A stretch of DNA of 64,000 nucleotides from Prinia subflava (lineage: Eukaryota > Chordata > Aves > Passeriformes > Cisticolidae): assembly GCF_021018805.1 (NCBI RefSeq), contig NW_026961096.1:62001-126000 (forward strand), read 5' to 3'. A program made the translations under genes and the position numbers. Below the pieces are notes generated by a model. That model worked only from the letters and a program-made list of their open reading frames with translations, was not told where the DNA came from and ran no database searches. This document shows, in pieces, positions 1-10,800 of this stretch. Within the stretch, counting starts at the first letter, position 1, and each line of letters opens with the position of its first letter.

Positions 1-740
1 TTATGATGTGATAAGAATTGTTAGTGAAAAGACTCTAGTGTTCTTTGTTTGTATGGTGGAGTTTTTTAGTTTGTGTTCATTTTTTGGTTTTTTTTTGTTA
101 ATGGTAATAAAGATTTTTTGGGGGGTTAATTTGTGATTACTTGAAAGATTTTAGGGACATTTAGGCTTTTTTATGTGGGTGTGCTGTATGAAGAGAGTAA
201 TTTATTTGTTTTATGTGATGTTGGTGGTGTGGTGGGTAGAGGGCCTTTTTGTAGTAGTTATTTTAAATGTTTGAGGGGTTTTGGCACTTTAGTTACAGTG
301 GGACTTTTAAATTTTATTTTTAGTTAGTTTTTTTAGGTTTTATTACAGTTAACAGTTGTGATTTTTTTTGCTGTGTTAGTAATAGAAGTGGATTTTGATT
401 TTGTATGTAGTGATGGGATTATTGTATATGGCATACTAGTGTTGACTGGGATTTAAATTTCTGTGGTTCTGATGTGTTAGGTTAATATGTTTATGTATTT
501 CAAAACACATGGGATTTTGCTTTTTGTTTGGTTAGAGACAGGCCTTTTTAAGTTTGGGGAGGTTCTGGATGTATATTTGAGTTTTTTTAAAGGAATTGGA
601 CGAGGTATTATTTTCATTATATTTAGTAGTTTGATTATGGGTCATCAGAGTTGGCTTTTTTTGGTGCAATTTTTTTTGAGTTTTCTTTTTCAAAGTTCAT
701 GTATTTGTGTGGTTAGGGCAGTGGTGTTTCTGGTGTAACT
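1..740. other. C-depleted T/G-rich block, end of the preceding unit
   Basis: The plus strand is almost entirely T, G and A, with only a few C per 60 bases, and the composition switches to normal near 740. It is the same tract as 20179-20915 and 40237-40975. An open frame at 487-738 encodes a hydrophobic F/L/I/V-rich peptide, which is what T-rich DNA gives by chance; I do not treat it as a gene. Confidence 0.7.
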
Positions 741-879
741 CTAAGCATCCATTGTTGTTTGTGTGTTCCAGCTGCTCTGCTCGTATTACATTGAGACCCC
801 CTTACAGAGCGGCAAACAGCTCTGCTGAGACCGTGCCCTGATGTTTGGTTTTCTTTGTGAGAGCTGACTGAGACACAGC

Positions 880-1890
880 AGCCCGGGGACAGCAGGGAAT
901 TCCCCAAGGGCAGGACGGCCTTCCTTTGCACCCGACGCAGATTCTCGTTCCCGGAAGTCCCAGAGATAAGTGGAGGGCTATGAGCCACAGAGGGGATGAA
1001 AGCAGGGTGCCGGGTGGGAACTCGCGGAGAGGGGTCTGGAGTCAGCTCTGCAGACCGGGATGGCCCAGATGTGACCCTTTAGGCCACATCGAGGGAAAGT
1101 CTCCGTTTTGATCACAGTGCTGAGGTGTGCAGGGCAGAGCAGTCCCAGGCCATGTGGAGTCACTTGTCTGTTGTGCACTCTGTGTCTTTTGGGCGTCTCA
1201 CATGCAATATCTTCTGCCTTAGCCCTTCGAGGAGCCTCTCGGAAACACCAGGCATCGTTCTTAATACCTCCCTATTCCTCAGCTCGGTGGCTTTGACTTG
1301 GGACCTCGCACGCACATCAGAATCACATCTCTCTTCAGAAGCATCCGGTCCCAGGTCTTTTCAGGTCTTGTTCTGAGCTGTACTGACAGCTGTGCACCGC
1401 AATGATCCATTGTGGCGGAGTAGGCATTGTAAGAATGCCGAGATAGGTCGAGGTATCTGACCGTAGGTTTCTCGGGCATCCATCTTTGCGGTTCTCGGAC
1501 GAAGCAGTTCTGCTGGCGTCTTCTTGCTGCCGGGTTCTTTGAGCGTCATCGGCTCTACATCGGTCTTACCTCGGTCATCTCCTTCCGCATTCTCTCGGCC
1601 CTCAGGGTCCTTCTTCTTGCCAAGCCTTTTCTCTCGCTGTTGCGTCCTTCTCGTTTGTGGTGTCCTGTGTCACGGGTGTTGGTGTGCGTTTGGCCCTGCG
1701 CTGCTCTGCCCTGCTGCGTAGCCTGGGTGTAGGGGTAATAGGACATGTCCCGGGGACTTGAAGTTTGCAGTGTAGGGTGTAGTGGGAGCGTAGAGGGTAT
1801 TTTTAGGTGGGCACAAGATGCCTGGAGGTTTTAAGTTATCCTGCAGTGCTCTGACTTTTGTACTGACTTTCAGATGCAGATGGATTAAAT
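880..1890 (+). repeat. Module a of an internal triplication, unit A
   Basis: About 1 kb of sequence recurs three times per full unit (a, b, c). Shared landmarks are an exon-like GC-rich start, a stretch around the CAGGGCAGAGCAGTCCCAGG string, a CpG-containing middle, and an end near a cag/ATGC-GATGGATT splice-acceptor-like site. In module a the CxxC segment has lost its second cysteine (CTRR instead of CTRC) and has no clean AG acceptor, so this copy looks degenerate. Modules a and c are more alike in the middle than either is to b. Confidence 0.7.
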
Positions 1891-2314
1891 CTGTGGCAGA
1901 GGGCCCCATCCTGGGTGAGGGTGTTCTCCTCCTCCACTGCCTGAAGAAGAAGGTTGGTTGGTGTTGGTCTTGGCAGGGGAGGTGTGAATGGTGGCTACAT
2001 TGCAGCATTGTTCTTTGTGTTTATTTTTAGGTACTAAAGCTGGGTATTGGCAGTAAAGGTCAATGAAGCAAGGTGAGCAGTGACTGGTGGATAGAAGCAG
2101 TTTTTATTGCTCAGGTCTTAATTTCTGGTGCAGCTCTAAGCATCCACTGTTGTTTTTTTATTTTAGTTGGTTCACTTGCTGGATGTCCCAGCCCTGGATG
2201 CCAGAGGCCAGATGGGTGTAAGCTTAAGGTACACTTGTGGCATACCTTAGTTGGACTGGGGAGGTTGCTGTTTCACACTGTTTCAGCATGCATTTTTGCT
2301 TGATTTCTTTGCAG

Positions 2315-2470
2315 GTGCTGCTGCTGCCCTAGGCATGCCAAGGAACGGAGGAGAGCAGGTGAGGGGGCATTTAGGCAGGGTCGCTCCTGGGCAAGGGGTT
2401 AAGCATGTACCTTTTCATTTTGCAGGTATCCTCCGGGCAGCCTCTGGAGTCGAATGTAGATCTAAGATGA
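2315..2470 (+). CDS. Two short exon-like segments, unrecognised
   Basis: A TTTGCAG acceptor precedes a 44-bp segment (2315-2358) that ends at CAG/GTGAGG. A second TTTGCAG acceptor precedes 2426-2470. Read in one compatible phase they give A-rich and then polar residues (...GMPRNGGEQ, then VSSGQPLESNVDLR) and a stop. I do not recognise the protein. Splice sites and phase agree, but the segments are short, so chance is possible. Equivalent sites are present in B and C. Confidence 0.25.
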
Positions 2471-3509
2471 GCCAGGACAGCAGTGTGGAGGAGACCTGGG
2501 GATTATTCTTCTGGAGGGGATCGTCACATTTTCATTTTCATGGTCCTAGGTGCCCTGTGGAGGTGCAGAGCTGATTTTGGATACGGCAGCACCGAAGCGG
2601 ACACAGAGAATGTCTCGATGTTGACGGTCCTGATGCGTTCTTTTCAATCAAGAATGGATTTTGTCTACTCATCTCCTGAAAGATAAGTGTTGGGGCTGGT
2701 GGTCAGGAGCAGAGGAAAAACTTTTTCTGTTCTAGGAGGCAATTTAAAGTTAGCTGAGACGAGAGGGCTGTAGAGGGATGGACCATTTGGAAGTAAAGGG
2801 AGAGCATTTCTCCTCAGCCTCGTTGGAGCCTTCCCTGGCCAGGACAGTTCTGACCCCTCTCCGTGTTCTAGCGAGCTTTGTGGTGTCAGCTATCTTCAGG
2901 AGTGCACAGGGTTAGGGTGCACCAGGGGATGCCTGGCCCACCCTGGGATCCGTGTCCTAGGAGGAACCCAAGTTGCAGGTTGTACGGTTCAGCAGGGGCA
3001 CTTGACAGTGACACACAGAGGCTGAGGGAGGGCTTGAGAGGGAAAGGACTCAAGGGCTAGAGAGCACAGAGTGAAAATAAGGGCTATAGCCAGGGATACA
3101 AGTTAGAATACAGATATACCTGCCCTCACAGCATCCCTCCCAACACCCCTGTTTTTCTGAGAGTAGGTGCCGGCAGCAACCCTAATGCAGGACAGTGCCA
3201 GAACTCCTGAGAGGTGCAGGCAGTAAGCTGAAGGCTAGGCGAGGCAGAAAGCAGCAGTGGGGTTGTGGATTCCCCTGGGTTTTTTATTAACAGGATATGC
3301 CCACCATGGGATCTGTGTCCTGCTCTGGTGAGTGGTCACTGCCCCAAAAACGCGATGAGGACTTTGGCTCTGCAAGTTTGAGCCTCTGAGCGTTGCTAAA
3401 TCTATTATTCAATGACCCAGGCATTCATAGAAGACAGTGAGTAGCAAAGGGGCAGGTGTTGGTAATTGTGCTGCCAAGGCCTTGTGTTCACATTTGGTTT
3501 CCTTTATTG

Positions 3510-4560
3510 TAGCCGCCTGAGAGACGACAGCCCGGTACCAGTGGGAAATTCCTCAAGGGCGAGGCGGCCTCGTTTTGCACCCGATGCCGATTGGCGTTCC
3601 CAGACATCAAAGAGATAAGTGGAGGGCTGTGAGCCACAGAGGGGGCTGAAAGCGGGGTGGCCAGTCAGGAGTCAGCAGGAGGGTTTTTTGAGTCAGATTT
3701 GCAGTCTGGGATGGCCAAGATGTGGCCCCTTAGGGACCTAAAGGGAAAGTCTCACTTGATCGAAGTGCTGAACTGTGCAGGGCAGAGCAGTCCCAGGCCA
3801 TGTGGAGTCACTTGTCTGTTGTGCACTCTGTGTCTTTTGGGCGTCTCACATGCAATGTCTTCTGCCTTAGCTCTTCAAGGAGCCTCTTGGAAACACCAGG
3901 CATCGTTCTTAATACCTCCCTATTCCTCAGCTCGGCACCTTTGACACTCGGGACCTCGCACGCACATCAGAATCGCATCTCTCTTCAGAAGCATCCGGTC
4001 CCAGGTCTTTTCAGGTCTTGTTCTGAGCTGTACTGGCAGCTGTGCACAGCAGTGATCCCTTATGGCGGATTAGGCCTCGTAAGAAGGCCGAGCTAGGTCG
4101 AGGTATCTGACCGTAGGTTTCTCGGGCATCCATCTTTGCGGTTCTCGGACGAAGCAGTTCTGCTGGCGTCTTCTTGCTGCTGGGTTCTTCGAGCCTCATC
4201 GGCTCACCATCGGTCTTACCTCGATCGCCTGCTTTCACATTTTCTTGATCCTTAGTCATTCTGGATCATTCATCTTGCCGAGCCTTTTCTCTCGCTGTTG
4301 CGTCCTTCTCGTTTGTGGTGTCCTGTGTCACGGGTGTTGGTGTGTGTTTGGCCCTGCGCTGCTCTGCCCTGCTGCGTAGCCTGGGTGTAGGAGTAATAGG
4401 ACATGTCTTGGGGACTTGAATTTTGCAGTGTAGGGTGTAGTGGGAGCGTAGAGGGTATTTCTAGATGAGCACAAGATGCCTGGAGCTTTTAAGTTATCCT
4501 GCAGCGCTCTGACTTTTGTGCTAACTCTCTTTAAGCTGCGGATGGATTAGATCCATGGCA
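3510..4560 (+). repeat. Module b of the internal triplication, unit A
   Basis: This is the second copy of the 1-kb module. It starts at a clear acceptor (TTTATTGTAG) followed by a CxxC exon-like segment. It differs from a and c mainly in the middle third, around 4060-4280. It ends at a TTTAAG/CTGCGGATGGATT site equivalent to the ends of the other modules. Confidence 0.7.
3513..3632 (+). CDS. CxxC exon-like segment, module b
   Basis: A good acceptor (pyrimidine-rich tract, TTTATTGTAG) is followed by 39 open codons and a TGA. Landmarks in order are PPERRQPGTSGKF, KGEAASFCTRC, then LAFPDIKEISGGL. The CTRC motif after an aromatic-small stretch recalls the first zinc-binding CxxC of Mis18-type domains (aromatic, C, two residues, C), but the similarity is too short to name the gene. 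Module c repeats it almost unchanged, and module a has lost the second cysteine. Gene identity is unknown, and the link to Mis18 is inference. Confidence 0.35.
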   Translation, partial: PPERRQPGTSGKFLKGEAASFCTRCRLAFPDIKEISGGL

Positions 4561-4677
4561 GAGGGCCCCATTCCAGGTGAGGGGCTCTGCCCCATGCAGG
4601 TCAGTCACCGTTTGTCTTCAGAGGGGCAGCGTAAATGGTGGCTGTGTTACAGCGCTGTTCTTTGCATTTGTTTTTAG

Positions 4678-4953
4678 GAAGCATGGCTGGATAGCGGCAG
4701 CCAAGGTGAAGCAAACAAGGTGAGCGTTGATTGGTGGACAGAATCAGTTGCTGTTGCTCAAGTCTCTCTTGATGGTGTAACTGTAAGTGTCCATTATGGT
4801 GTGTTTTAGGGGGTCCACTCGCATCACGCCGAACTCCGCTCAGCGACCGGACGACGGAGCTGCTTCGCCTCTCTCGTGAGCCGTCGGGGAGCACGACAGG
4901 ACTCCGTGATGAAGCCTCCATCTTCTCCGTTTGAAGGTGCCGTCCGGACTGCG
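4678..4953 (+). CDS. Two in-frame exons between modules b and c, unrecognised
   Basis: A TTTTTAG acceptor precedes a 42-bp exon (4678-4719; EAWLDSGSQGEANK) that ends AAG/GTGAGC. A GTGTTTTAG acceptor then precedes a 144-bp exon (4810-4953) that ends GCG/GTAAGG. Both lengths are multiples of three, and the joined frame is open for 62 codons. The second exon is rich in R, S and H and ends ...MKPPSSPFEGAVRTA. The matching phases and clean splice sites support a real transcript. I do not recognise the product. Module a has a degraded equivalent of the first exon at about 2030-2070. Confidence 0.35.
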
Positions 4954-5188
4954 GTAAGGGCCGAGGCGTTGCGGTGGGTCGGGGAGGTAGGGAGGAGGAG
5001 CGAGGGTCCACTCAAGTTTCAGCCGTGCCGCATCACCTCGTCTCCTCTTAAGCCAGGTATACCCTGTGACCTTGGCGTGGGGCTCAAGGATCCGGGCCTT
5101 TTCGGGAGATGGTGAGTAGCAGAATTGTCAGGTGTTGGCAGTAGTGCTGCCAAGGCCACGTGTTCACGTTTGGTTTCCTTTATTCTAG

Positions 5189-5308
5189 CCGCCTGAGAGA
5201 CGACAGCCCGGTACCAGCGGGAAATTCCTCAAGGGCGAGGCGGCCTTGTTTTGCACCCGATGCCGATTGGCGTTCCCAGACATCAAAGAGATAAGTGGAG
5301 GGCTGTGA
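5189..5308 (+). CDS. CxxC exon-like segment, module c
   Basis: This repeats the module b exon: a TTTATTCTAG acceptor, 39 open codons and TGA, with the CTRC motif intact. Only a few bases differ from b. In unit C the equivalent segment has one residue changed just after the motif. Conservation of both cysteines in b and c against loss in a is the main hint of coding constraint. Confidence 0.35.
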   Translation, partial: PPERRQPGTSGKFLKGEAALFCTRCRLAFPDIKEISGGL

Positions 5309-6210
5309 GCCACAGAGGAGTTGAAAGCGGGGTGGCCGGTTGGGTTTTTTGAGTCAGATTTGCAGTCTGGGATGGCCAAGATGTGGCCCCTTGGCCTACT
5401 AAAAGGTAAAGTCTCACTTTTGATAGCAGTGCTGAACTGTGCAGGGCAGAGCAGTCCCAGGCCATGTGGAGTCACTTGTCTGTTGTGCACTCTGTGTCTT
5501 TTGTGTGTCTTGCCTTTCGTGTCGTTGTCCCTACAAGGGGCCTTTTGGAAACCCTGGCTTGTGTCTTAGCATTTGTAATCTCTGCGTTCCTCAGCTCGGT
5601 GGCTTTGACTCGGGACCTCGCACGCACATCAGAATCACATCTCTCTTCAGAAGCATCCGGTCCCAGGTCTTTTCAGGTCTTGTTCTGAGCTGTACTGACA
5701 GCTGTGCACCGCAATGATCCATTGTGGCGGAGTAGGCATTGTAAGAATGCCGAGATAGGTCGAGGTATCTGACCGTAGGGTTCTCGGGCATCCATCTTTG
5801 CGGTTCTCGGACGAAGCAGTTCTGCTGGCATCTTCTTGCTGCCGGGTTCTTTGAGCCTCATCGGCTCTACATCGGTCTTATCTCGGTCATCTCCTTCCGC
5901 ATTCTCTCGGCCCTCAGGGTCCTTCTTCTTGCCGAGCCTTTTCTCTCGCTGTTGCGTCCTTCTCGTTTGTGGTGTCCTGCATCACGGGTGTTGGTGTGCG
6001 TTTGGCCCTGCGCTGCTCTGCCCTGCTGCATAACCTGGGTGTAGGGGTAATAGGACATGTCCCGGGGACTTGAAGTTTGCAGTGTAGGGTGTAGTGGGAG
6101 CGTAGAGGGTATTTTTAGGTGGGCACAAGATGCCTGGAGCTTTTAAGTTATCCTGCAGCGCTCTGACTTTTGTCCTAAATTTTTTTCAGATGCGGATGGA
6201 TTTTTCCCTG
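5190..6210 (+). repeat. Module c of the internal triplication, unit A
   Basis: This third copy has the same CxxC exon-like start as b, while much of its interior (for example 5590-6120) is nearly identical to module a. This mixture implies more than one duplication or conversion event among the three modules. It ends at a TTTTTTCAG acceptor followed by ATGCGGATGGATT, and a GTGAGA donor follows within about 50 bases. Confidence 0.7.
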
Positions 6211-6467
6211 GCAGAGCACCCCAAGGAGGAAACGGTTGTGGGTGAGAGACTTGCACACTGAAGGTACCTTGGAAAATGTGTAGCTTTGTCCTGGATTTTG
6301 GGGTTTTTTAAAATTTTCTACAAGGTTTTAAATATGAGCTTGTTAGAATTTAATGGTAAGGACTGAAAACGGGTTGGCTGCCAAGTTATACATAACAAAG
6401 TCAACTTTTTTGAATATCTGTGAGGCTTCTATTTTGTTTTTGAGACTTTCCTTTTTTGCTGACTTTT

Positions 6468-6657
6468 GCTCTCACTCTCACGTCTTTCCCTTTCGCTCTC
6501 ACTCTCACTTCTTTCCCTTTCGCTCTCACTCTCACTCCTTTCCCTTTCGCTCTCACTCTCACTCCTTTCCCTTTCGCTCTCACTCTCACTTCTTTCCCTT
6601 TCGCTCTCACTCTCACTTCTTTCCCTTTCGCTCTCTTTCTCTCTCTCTCTAACTTTC

Positions 6658-6688
<31 letters not shown>

Positions 6689-8452
6689 AACTTCATTTCT
6701 GTTTCTGTCTTTTTCTAGTTCTCTCTCTAACTTTATTTCTCTTTCTCTCTATTTCTAGTTCTCTCTCTAACTTTATTTCTCTTTCTCTCTATTTCTAGTT
6801 CTCTCTCTAACTTTAACTTTATTTCTCTCTATTTCTAGTTCTCTCTCTAACTTTAACTTTATTTCTCTCTATTTCTAGTTCTCTCTCTAACTTTATTTCT
6901 CTCTCACTCTCCCTCTTTTTCTCTTTCGCTCTCACTCTCCCTCTTTTTCTCTTTCGCTCTCACTCTCCCTCTTTTTCTCTTTCGCTCTCACTCTCTTTTT
7001 CTCTTTCGCTCTCACTCTCCCTCTTTTTCTCTTTCGCTCTCACTCTCCCTCTTTTTCTCTTTCGCTCTCACTCTCACTTCTTTCCCTTTCGCTCTCACTC
7101 TCACTTCTTTCCCTTTCGCTCTCACTCTCACTTCTTTCCCTTTCGCTCTCACTCTCACTTCTTTCCCTTTCGCTCTCTCTCTCACTTCTTTCCCTTTCGC
7201 TCTCTTTCTCTCACTTCTTTCCCTTTCGCTCTCTTTCTCTCACTTCTTTCCCTTTCGCTCTCTTTCTCTCACTTCTTTCCCTTTCGCTCTCTTTCTCTCT
7301 CTCTCTAACTTCATTTCTGTTTCTGTCTATTTCTAGTTCTCTCTCTAACTTTATTTCTCTCTCTCACTTTATTTCTAGTTCTCTCTCTAACTTTATTTCT
7401 CTCTCTCACTTTATTTCTAGTTCTCTCTCTAACTTTATTTCTCTCTCTAACTTTATTTCTCTCTCTCACTTTATTTCTAGTTCTCTCTCTAACTTTAACT
7501 TTATTTCTCTCTCACTCTCCCTCTTTTTCTCTTTCGCTCTCACTCTCACTTCTTTCCCTTTCGCTCTCACTCTCACTTCTTTCCCTTTCGCTCTCACTCT
7601 CACTTCTTTCCCTTTCGCTCTCACTCTCACTTCTTTCCCTTTCGCTCTCACTCTCACTTCTTTCCCTTTCGCTCTCTTTCTCTCTCTTCTTTCCCTTTCG
7701 CTCTCTTTCTCTCTCTCTCTCTAACTTTCTGTTTCTCTCTCTCTCTCTCTCTCTCTCTAACTTCATTTCCGTTTCTCTCTCTCTCACTTTATTTCTAGTT
7801 CTCTCTCTAACTTTATTTCTCTTTCTCTCTATTTCTAGTTCTCTCTCTAACTTTAGTTCTCGTTCTCTCTATTTCTAGTTCTCTCTCTAACTTTAGTTCT
7901 CGTTCTCTCTATTTCTAGTTCTCTCTCTAACTTTAGTTCTCGTTCTCTCTATTTCTAGTTCTCTCTCTAACTTTAGTTCTCGTTCTCTCTATTTCTAGTT
8001 CTCTCTCTAACTTTAGTTCTCGTTCTCTCTCTAACTCTATTTCTAGTTCTCTCTATTTCTCGTTCTCTCTCTAACTTTATTTCTCGTTCTCTCTATTTCT
8101 CGTTCTCTCTCTAACTTTATTTCTCGTTCTCTCTATTTCTCGTTCTCTCTCTAACTTTATTTCTCGTTCCCTCTATTTCTCGTTCTCTCTCTAACTTTAA
8201 CTTTATTTCTCTCTATTTCTCGTTCTCTCTCTAACTTTAACTTTATTTCTCTCTATTTCTAGTTCTCTCTCTAACTTTAACTTTATTTCTCTCTATTTCT
8301 AGTTCTCTCTCTAACTTTAACTTTATTTCTCTCTATTTCTAGTTCTCTCTCTAACTTTATTTCTCGTTCTCTCTATTTCTAGTTCTCTCTCTAACTTTAT
8401 TTCTCGTTCTCTCTATTTCTAGTTCTCTCTCTAACTTTATTTCTCCTTCTCC
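6468..8452. repeat. 2-kb pyrimidine-rich compound minisatellite, unit A
   Basis: The plus strand is nearly all C and T over almost 2 kb. One component is a 27-bp unit (TTTCGCTCTCACTCTCAC plus TTCTTTCCC). Another is a unit of about 40 bp built from TTCTCTCTCTAACTTTA and TTTCTCTCTATTTCTAG. Pure CT runs also occur. The array abuts the region just upstream of the AATAAA exon, where unit D instead has ordinary GC-rich sequence. Open frames inside it (S/L/F repeats, or R/E/S repeats on the other strand) only reflect the 27-bp period. Confidence 0.95.
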
Positions 8453-8559
8453 AGCGCCCAGCCTGGACTTGCTCTGTGGGGGGGCCTGTTCCATCTGCCT
8501 GAACCAAGGACATCCTGCCCAGGTTTGACACTTGACTCCCGTTGTTTTTCCTCTTGCAG

Positions 8560-8730
8560 GCAGCTGGCAAAAGAGGAGAGAGCCCCTGCGAGGCAGAGCC
8601 CCTGGAATGCCCTGTCCCGGTCTGAGGTTCCCACTTTTCTCTCCAACTCCCGGAGAATTGCTGGAGCAGAACCAGAGAGTGTCCATTTTATTTCCTGCCT
8701 TTTCCAATAAACGGTGACTTTCAGCTGGAG
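8560..8730 (+). other. Terminal exon with AATAAA, unit A
   Basis: A strong acceptor (GTTTTTCCTCTTGCAG) precedes an exon-like segment with AATAAA at 8706-8711 and a GT-rich stretch downstream (GGAGTGTGTTCCTGGTGT), the usual layout of a poly(A) site. A second AATAAA lies at 8776-8781. The frame that best fits the exon start is short and polar, so the exon may be mostly 3' UTR. It could end a transcript that begins in the exon-rich modules upstream. It is conserved in all four units. Confidence 0.5.
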
Positions 8731-8830
8731 TGTGTTCCTGGTGTCATCCTCCTCCTCCTCCTCCCTGGATTTGTAAATAAATGTCCTGATTTTGGCCAAG
8801 GAGAATTTTGTTGTTCCAGGCATTGTGGCT

Positions 8831-9429
8831 CTTTTGTTTCATTGAAACTTCCCAACTCTGCTGAGACTTTGAGATGTCAAATACAAGTAAGACTGGAGTT
8901 TCTTGGGATTGTTACTCACACAAAATAGGGATTCTTCTTGGACAGGAGTAACTTGACGTGTTTAATGCCACTTCCCTTTAAAATCAGAGCAGGGGAAGCA
9001 GATTTGAAATCATCATTCCATGAACTTGCACCAAATTCCTCCAAAGCTGCAAAAGTTTTCCTTGTTAGAAATTCCTGAGCTTGTTTTCCAGGCAAGCTGG
9101 GATTTAGATGTTCTTTGTTCCTTGGATTTGCTGGTTTTCCTCTCTCTCATTTTAGTAAAGGATTTTTTTTTTTCATATTTTCCATGCTGATTGGAATTTT
9201 TGTACTGCTCAGGGCACATTGCCAAGGAAATGTACCAATTTCATGTTGGTAAATCAGGCATTGTTCAGCACCATATGCCCACAAGTCTGTAAATTCCCAG
9301 GGAAACTTGCTAAGTGTTGAATTGCCATAATGAATCTCTTTGTAAAGTTGATTATACTTTTTTATTTTTAATTACTTTGAATTTTTTATGTAGGGTTTTT
9401 TTTTAATAAGTGAGGTCTTTTTGTATTTT
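8831..9429. other. No gene seen
   Basis: This is ordinary A/T-leaning sequence downstream of the poly(A) site. I see no splice-bounded open frame, RNA gene or known repeat. It is conserved in all four units. Single-base variants here group A with C and B with D (for example around 8967). Confidence 0.5.
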
Positions 9430-9790
9430 TAAATTTTTTCTTTTAAAAAATTTTCTATTTTAATTTTTCCTTTGTAATTTTTCCTTTGTAATTTTTCCTT
9501 TGTAATTTTTCCTTTGTAATCCATCCTTTGTAATTTTTCCTTTGTAATTTTTCCTTTGTAATTTTTCCTTTGTAATTTTTCTCCTTTTTATTTTTTCCTT
9601 TTTATTTTTTTCCTTTTTATTTTTTTCCTTTTTATTTTTTCCTCTTTTTTTCTCTCTTTAACTTTTTCCTTCTTAATTTTTTCCTTTTTATTTTTTTCCT
9701 TTTTAATTTTTTCTTTTTTAATTTTTTCCTTTTTATTTTTGCTTTTTATTTCTAATTTTTCCTTTTTAACTTTTTAATTTTATTTTTTTC
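9430..9790. repeat. A/T-rich minisatellite 1, unit A
   Basis: Tandem copies of a 14-bp unit (TTTTTCCTTTGTAA) grade into TTTTTTCCTTTTTA-type units. Copy number differs between units (for example B is shorter and D is longer, with a different mix), which partly explains why the offsets between units change here. Confidence 0.9.
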
Positions 9791-9870
9791 TGTGTTTTAC
9801 TTGAAATTTTATTTGAAAACTTTTTTTTTTTCTTCATGTTTTCTTTGTGTTGGTGTGTTTTGTTTTGCTT

Positions 9871-9890
9871 TGGTTTGGTTTGGTTTGGTT
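9871..9890. repeat. GGTTT microsatellite, unit A
   Basis: About four GGTTT units are present. B has about three, C about four and D about eleven (58640-58694). This is a replication-slippage locus that tells the copies apart. Confidence 0.85.
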
Positions 9891-9899
9891 TTTTGCTCT

Positions 9900-10640
9900 C
9901 TCTCTACTCTTTTATCTACTTTTTTATAGCCCAAGTATGTAGAAGTTTGGCTGGTGGGAACAGAGGAGGTGACAAATGAAATCCATGTCCACTCCACGTC
10001 CGGATAGAATTGAGAGTGCAGCTAGAGAAATCTCTGTATTTTCTGCTAAATTAGAAATCCTGAACAGAGAAAGCTCTAAAGACCAAGGGGCCTTCTTTTT
10101 TCTTTTTCCTTTTTCCCCCGAACAATTCTCATTGTAGCCATTTACAGGATCAGGAACATTACCTTGAAGTCGAGGTGTATTTCACAGGTAGCGAGAAAAC
10201 AAAGTAGACTTGATCTTGTAACTCTCATTGTTTAGTAACAAAGAAATCCAAAACAAAACAAACATTTAAAAAAAAAAAAAATCCACCAACCCCACAAAAG
10301 AACAGAGAAAGAGAAATTATACCAATATTATTTTAATTTAAAACCACTTTCCCCCTTAGAAAACCAGGCTACTGTAATTCTGCTTAATTGGGGTGCTGTC
10401 GTGTTTAGGTTACTGAATTAATAGAGTTTAAAACATACAGCAATAAACACGAATTTTAAAAACTAAGTACAAAAATATGAATATATATAATAAAACAAAT
10501 ATAAATATGAAAAATAATATCGTAAGTAAATGCAATCTATAATATTTCTCATTACTTATATTATATACAGTAGTCTATATATTACATCCATAGATATGAC
10601 TAGAAAAAAGACATGGTAATTATCAATATTAAAATAATAA
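9900..10640. other. No gene seen; A/T-rich
   Basis: This A/T-rich stretch contains a poly(A) run near 10268. I find no supported gene. Paralogue-specific differences near 10265-10375 group unit A with C and unit B with D. Confidence 0.5.
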
Positions 10641-10800
10641 ATGTAAAGAAATAATGGAATAGAGCTTAAAACAGAGGGGGTTTTTTGGTTTGAATTTGCT
10701 TGGTGGCAGGGGTTCTCTTTTAAGCGGCGGCCGGGTGTCTTTCGGGGCGTTTCTTTTAGGGGGTTTCTGTGCACGTTCTCTTCGGGGGTCCCTGTCTGCT

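Noticed and set aside
487..738. 83-codon hydrophobic frame in the T/G-rich block that looks like a membrane protein
   Set aside because: T-rich DNA automatically yields F, L, I and V codons. The tract has no other coding signal.
1270..1740. Minus-strand frames of about 60 codons conserved in modules a, b and c
   Set aside because: They recur because the DNA itself is duplicated. They have no splice sites or recognisable domain, and the plus-strand exon-like segments fit the splice signals better.
3230..3480. Possible tRNA or small RNA gene between modules a and b
   Set aside because: No A-box/B-box pair or cloverleaf can be drawn, and no T-loop motif of the GGTTCGAATCC type was found here or elsewhere in the window by eye.
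6353..7787. Open frames of S/L/F or S/E/R repeats in the pyrimidine array
   Set aside because: The 27-bp period is a multiple of three and the tract is a simple compound repeat. No start context, splice site or conserved frame is seen.
6468..8452. CRISPR-like regular spacing of short repeats
   Set aside because: The sequence is vertebrate and the intervals are themselves repetitive pyrimidine units, not unique spacers.
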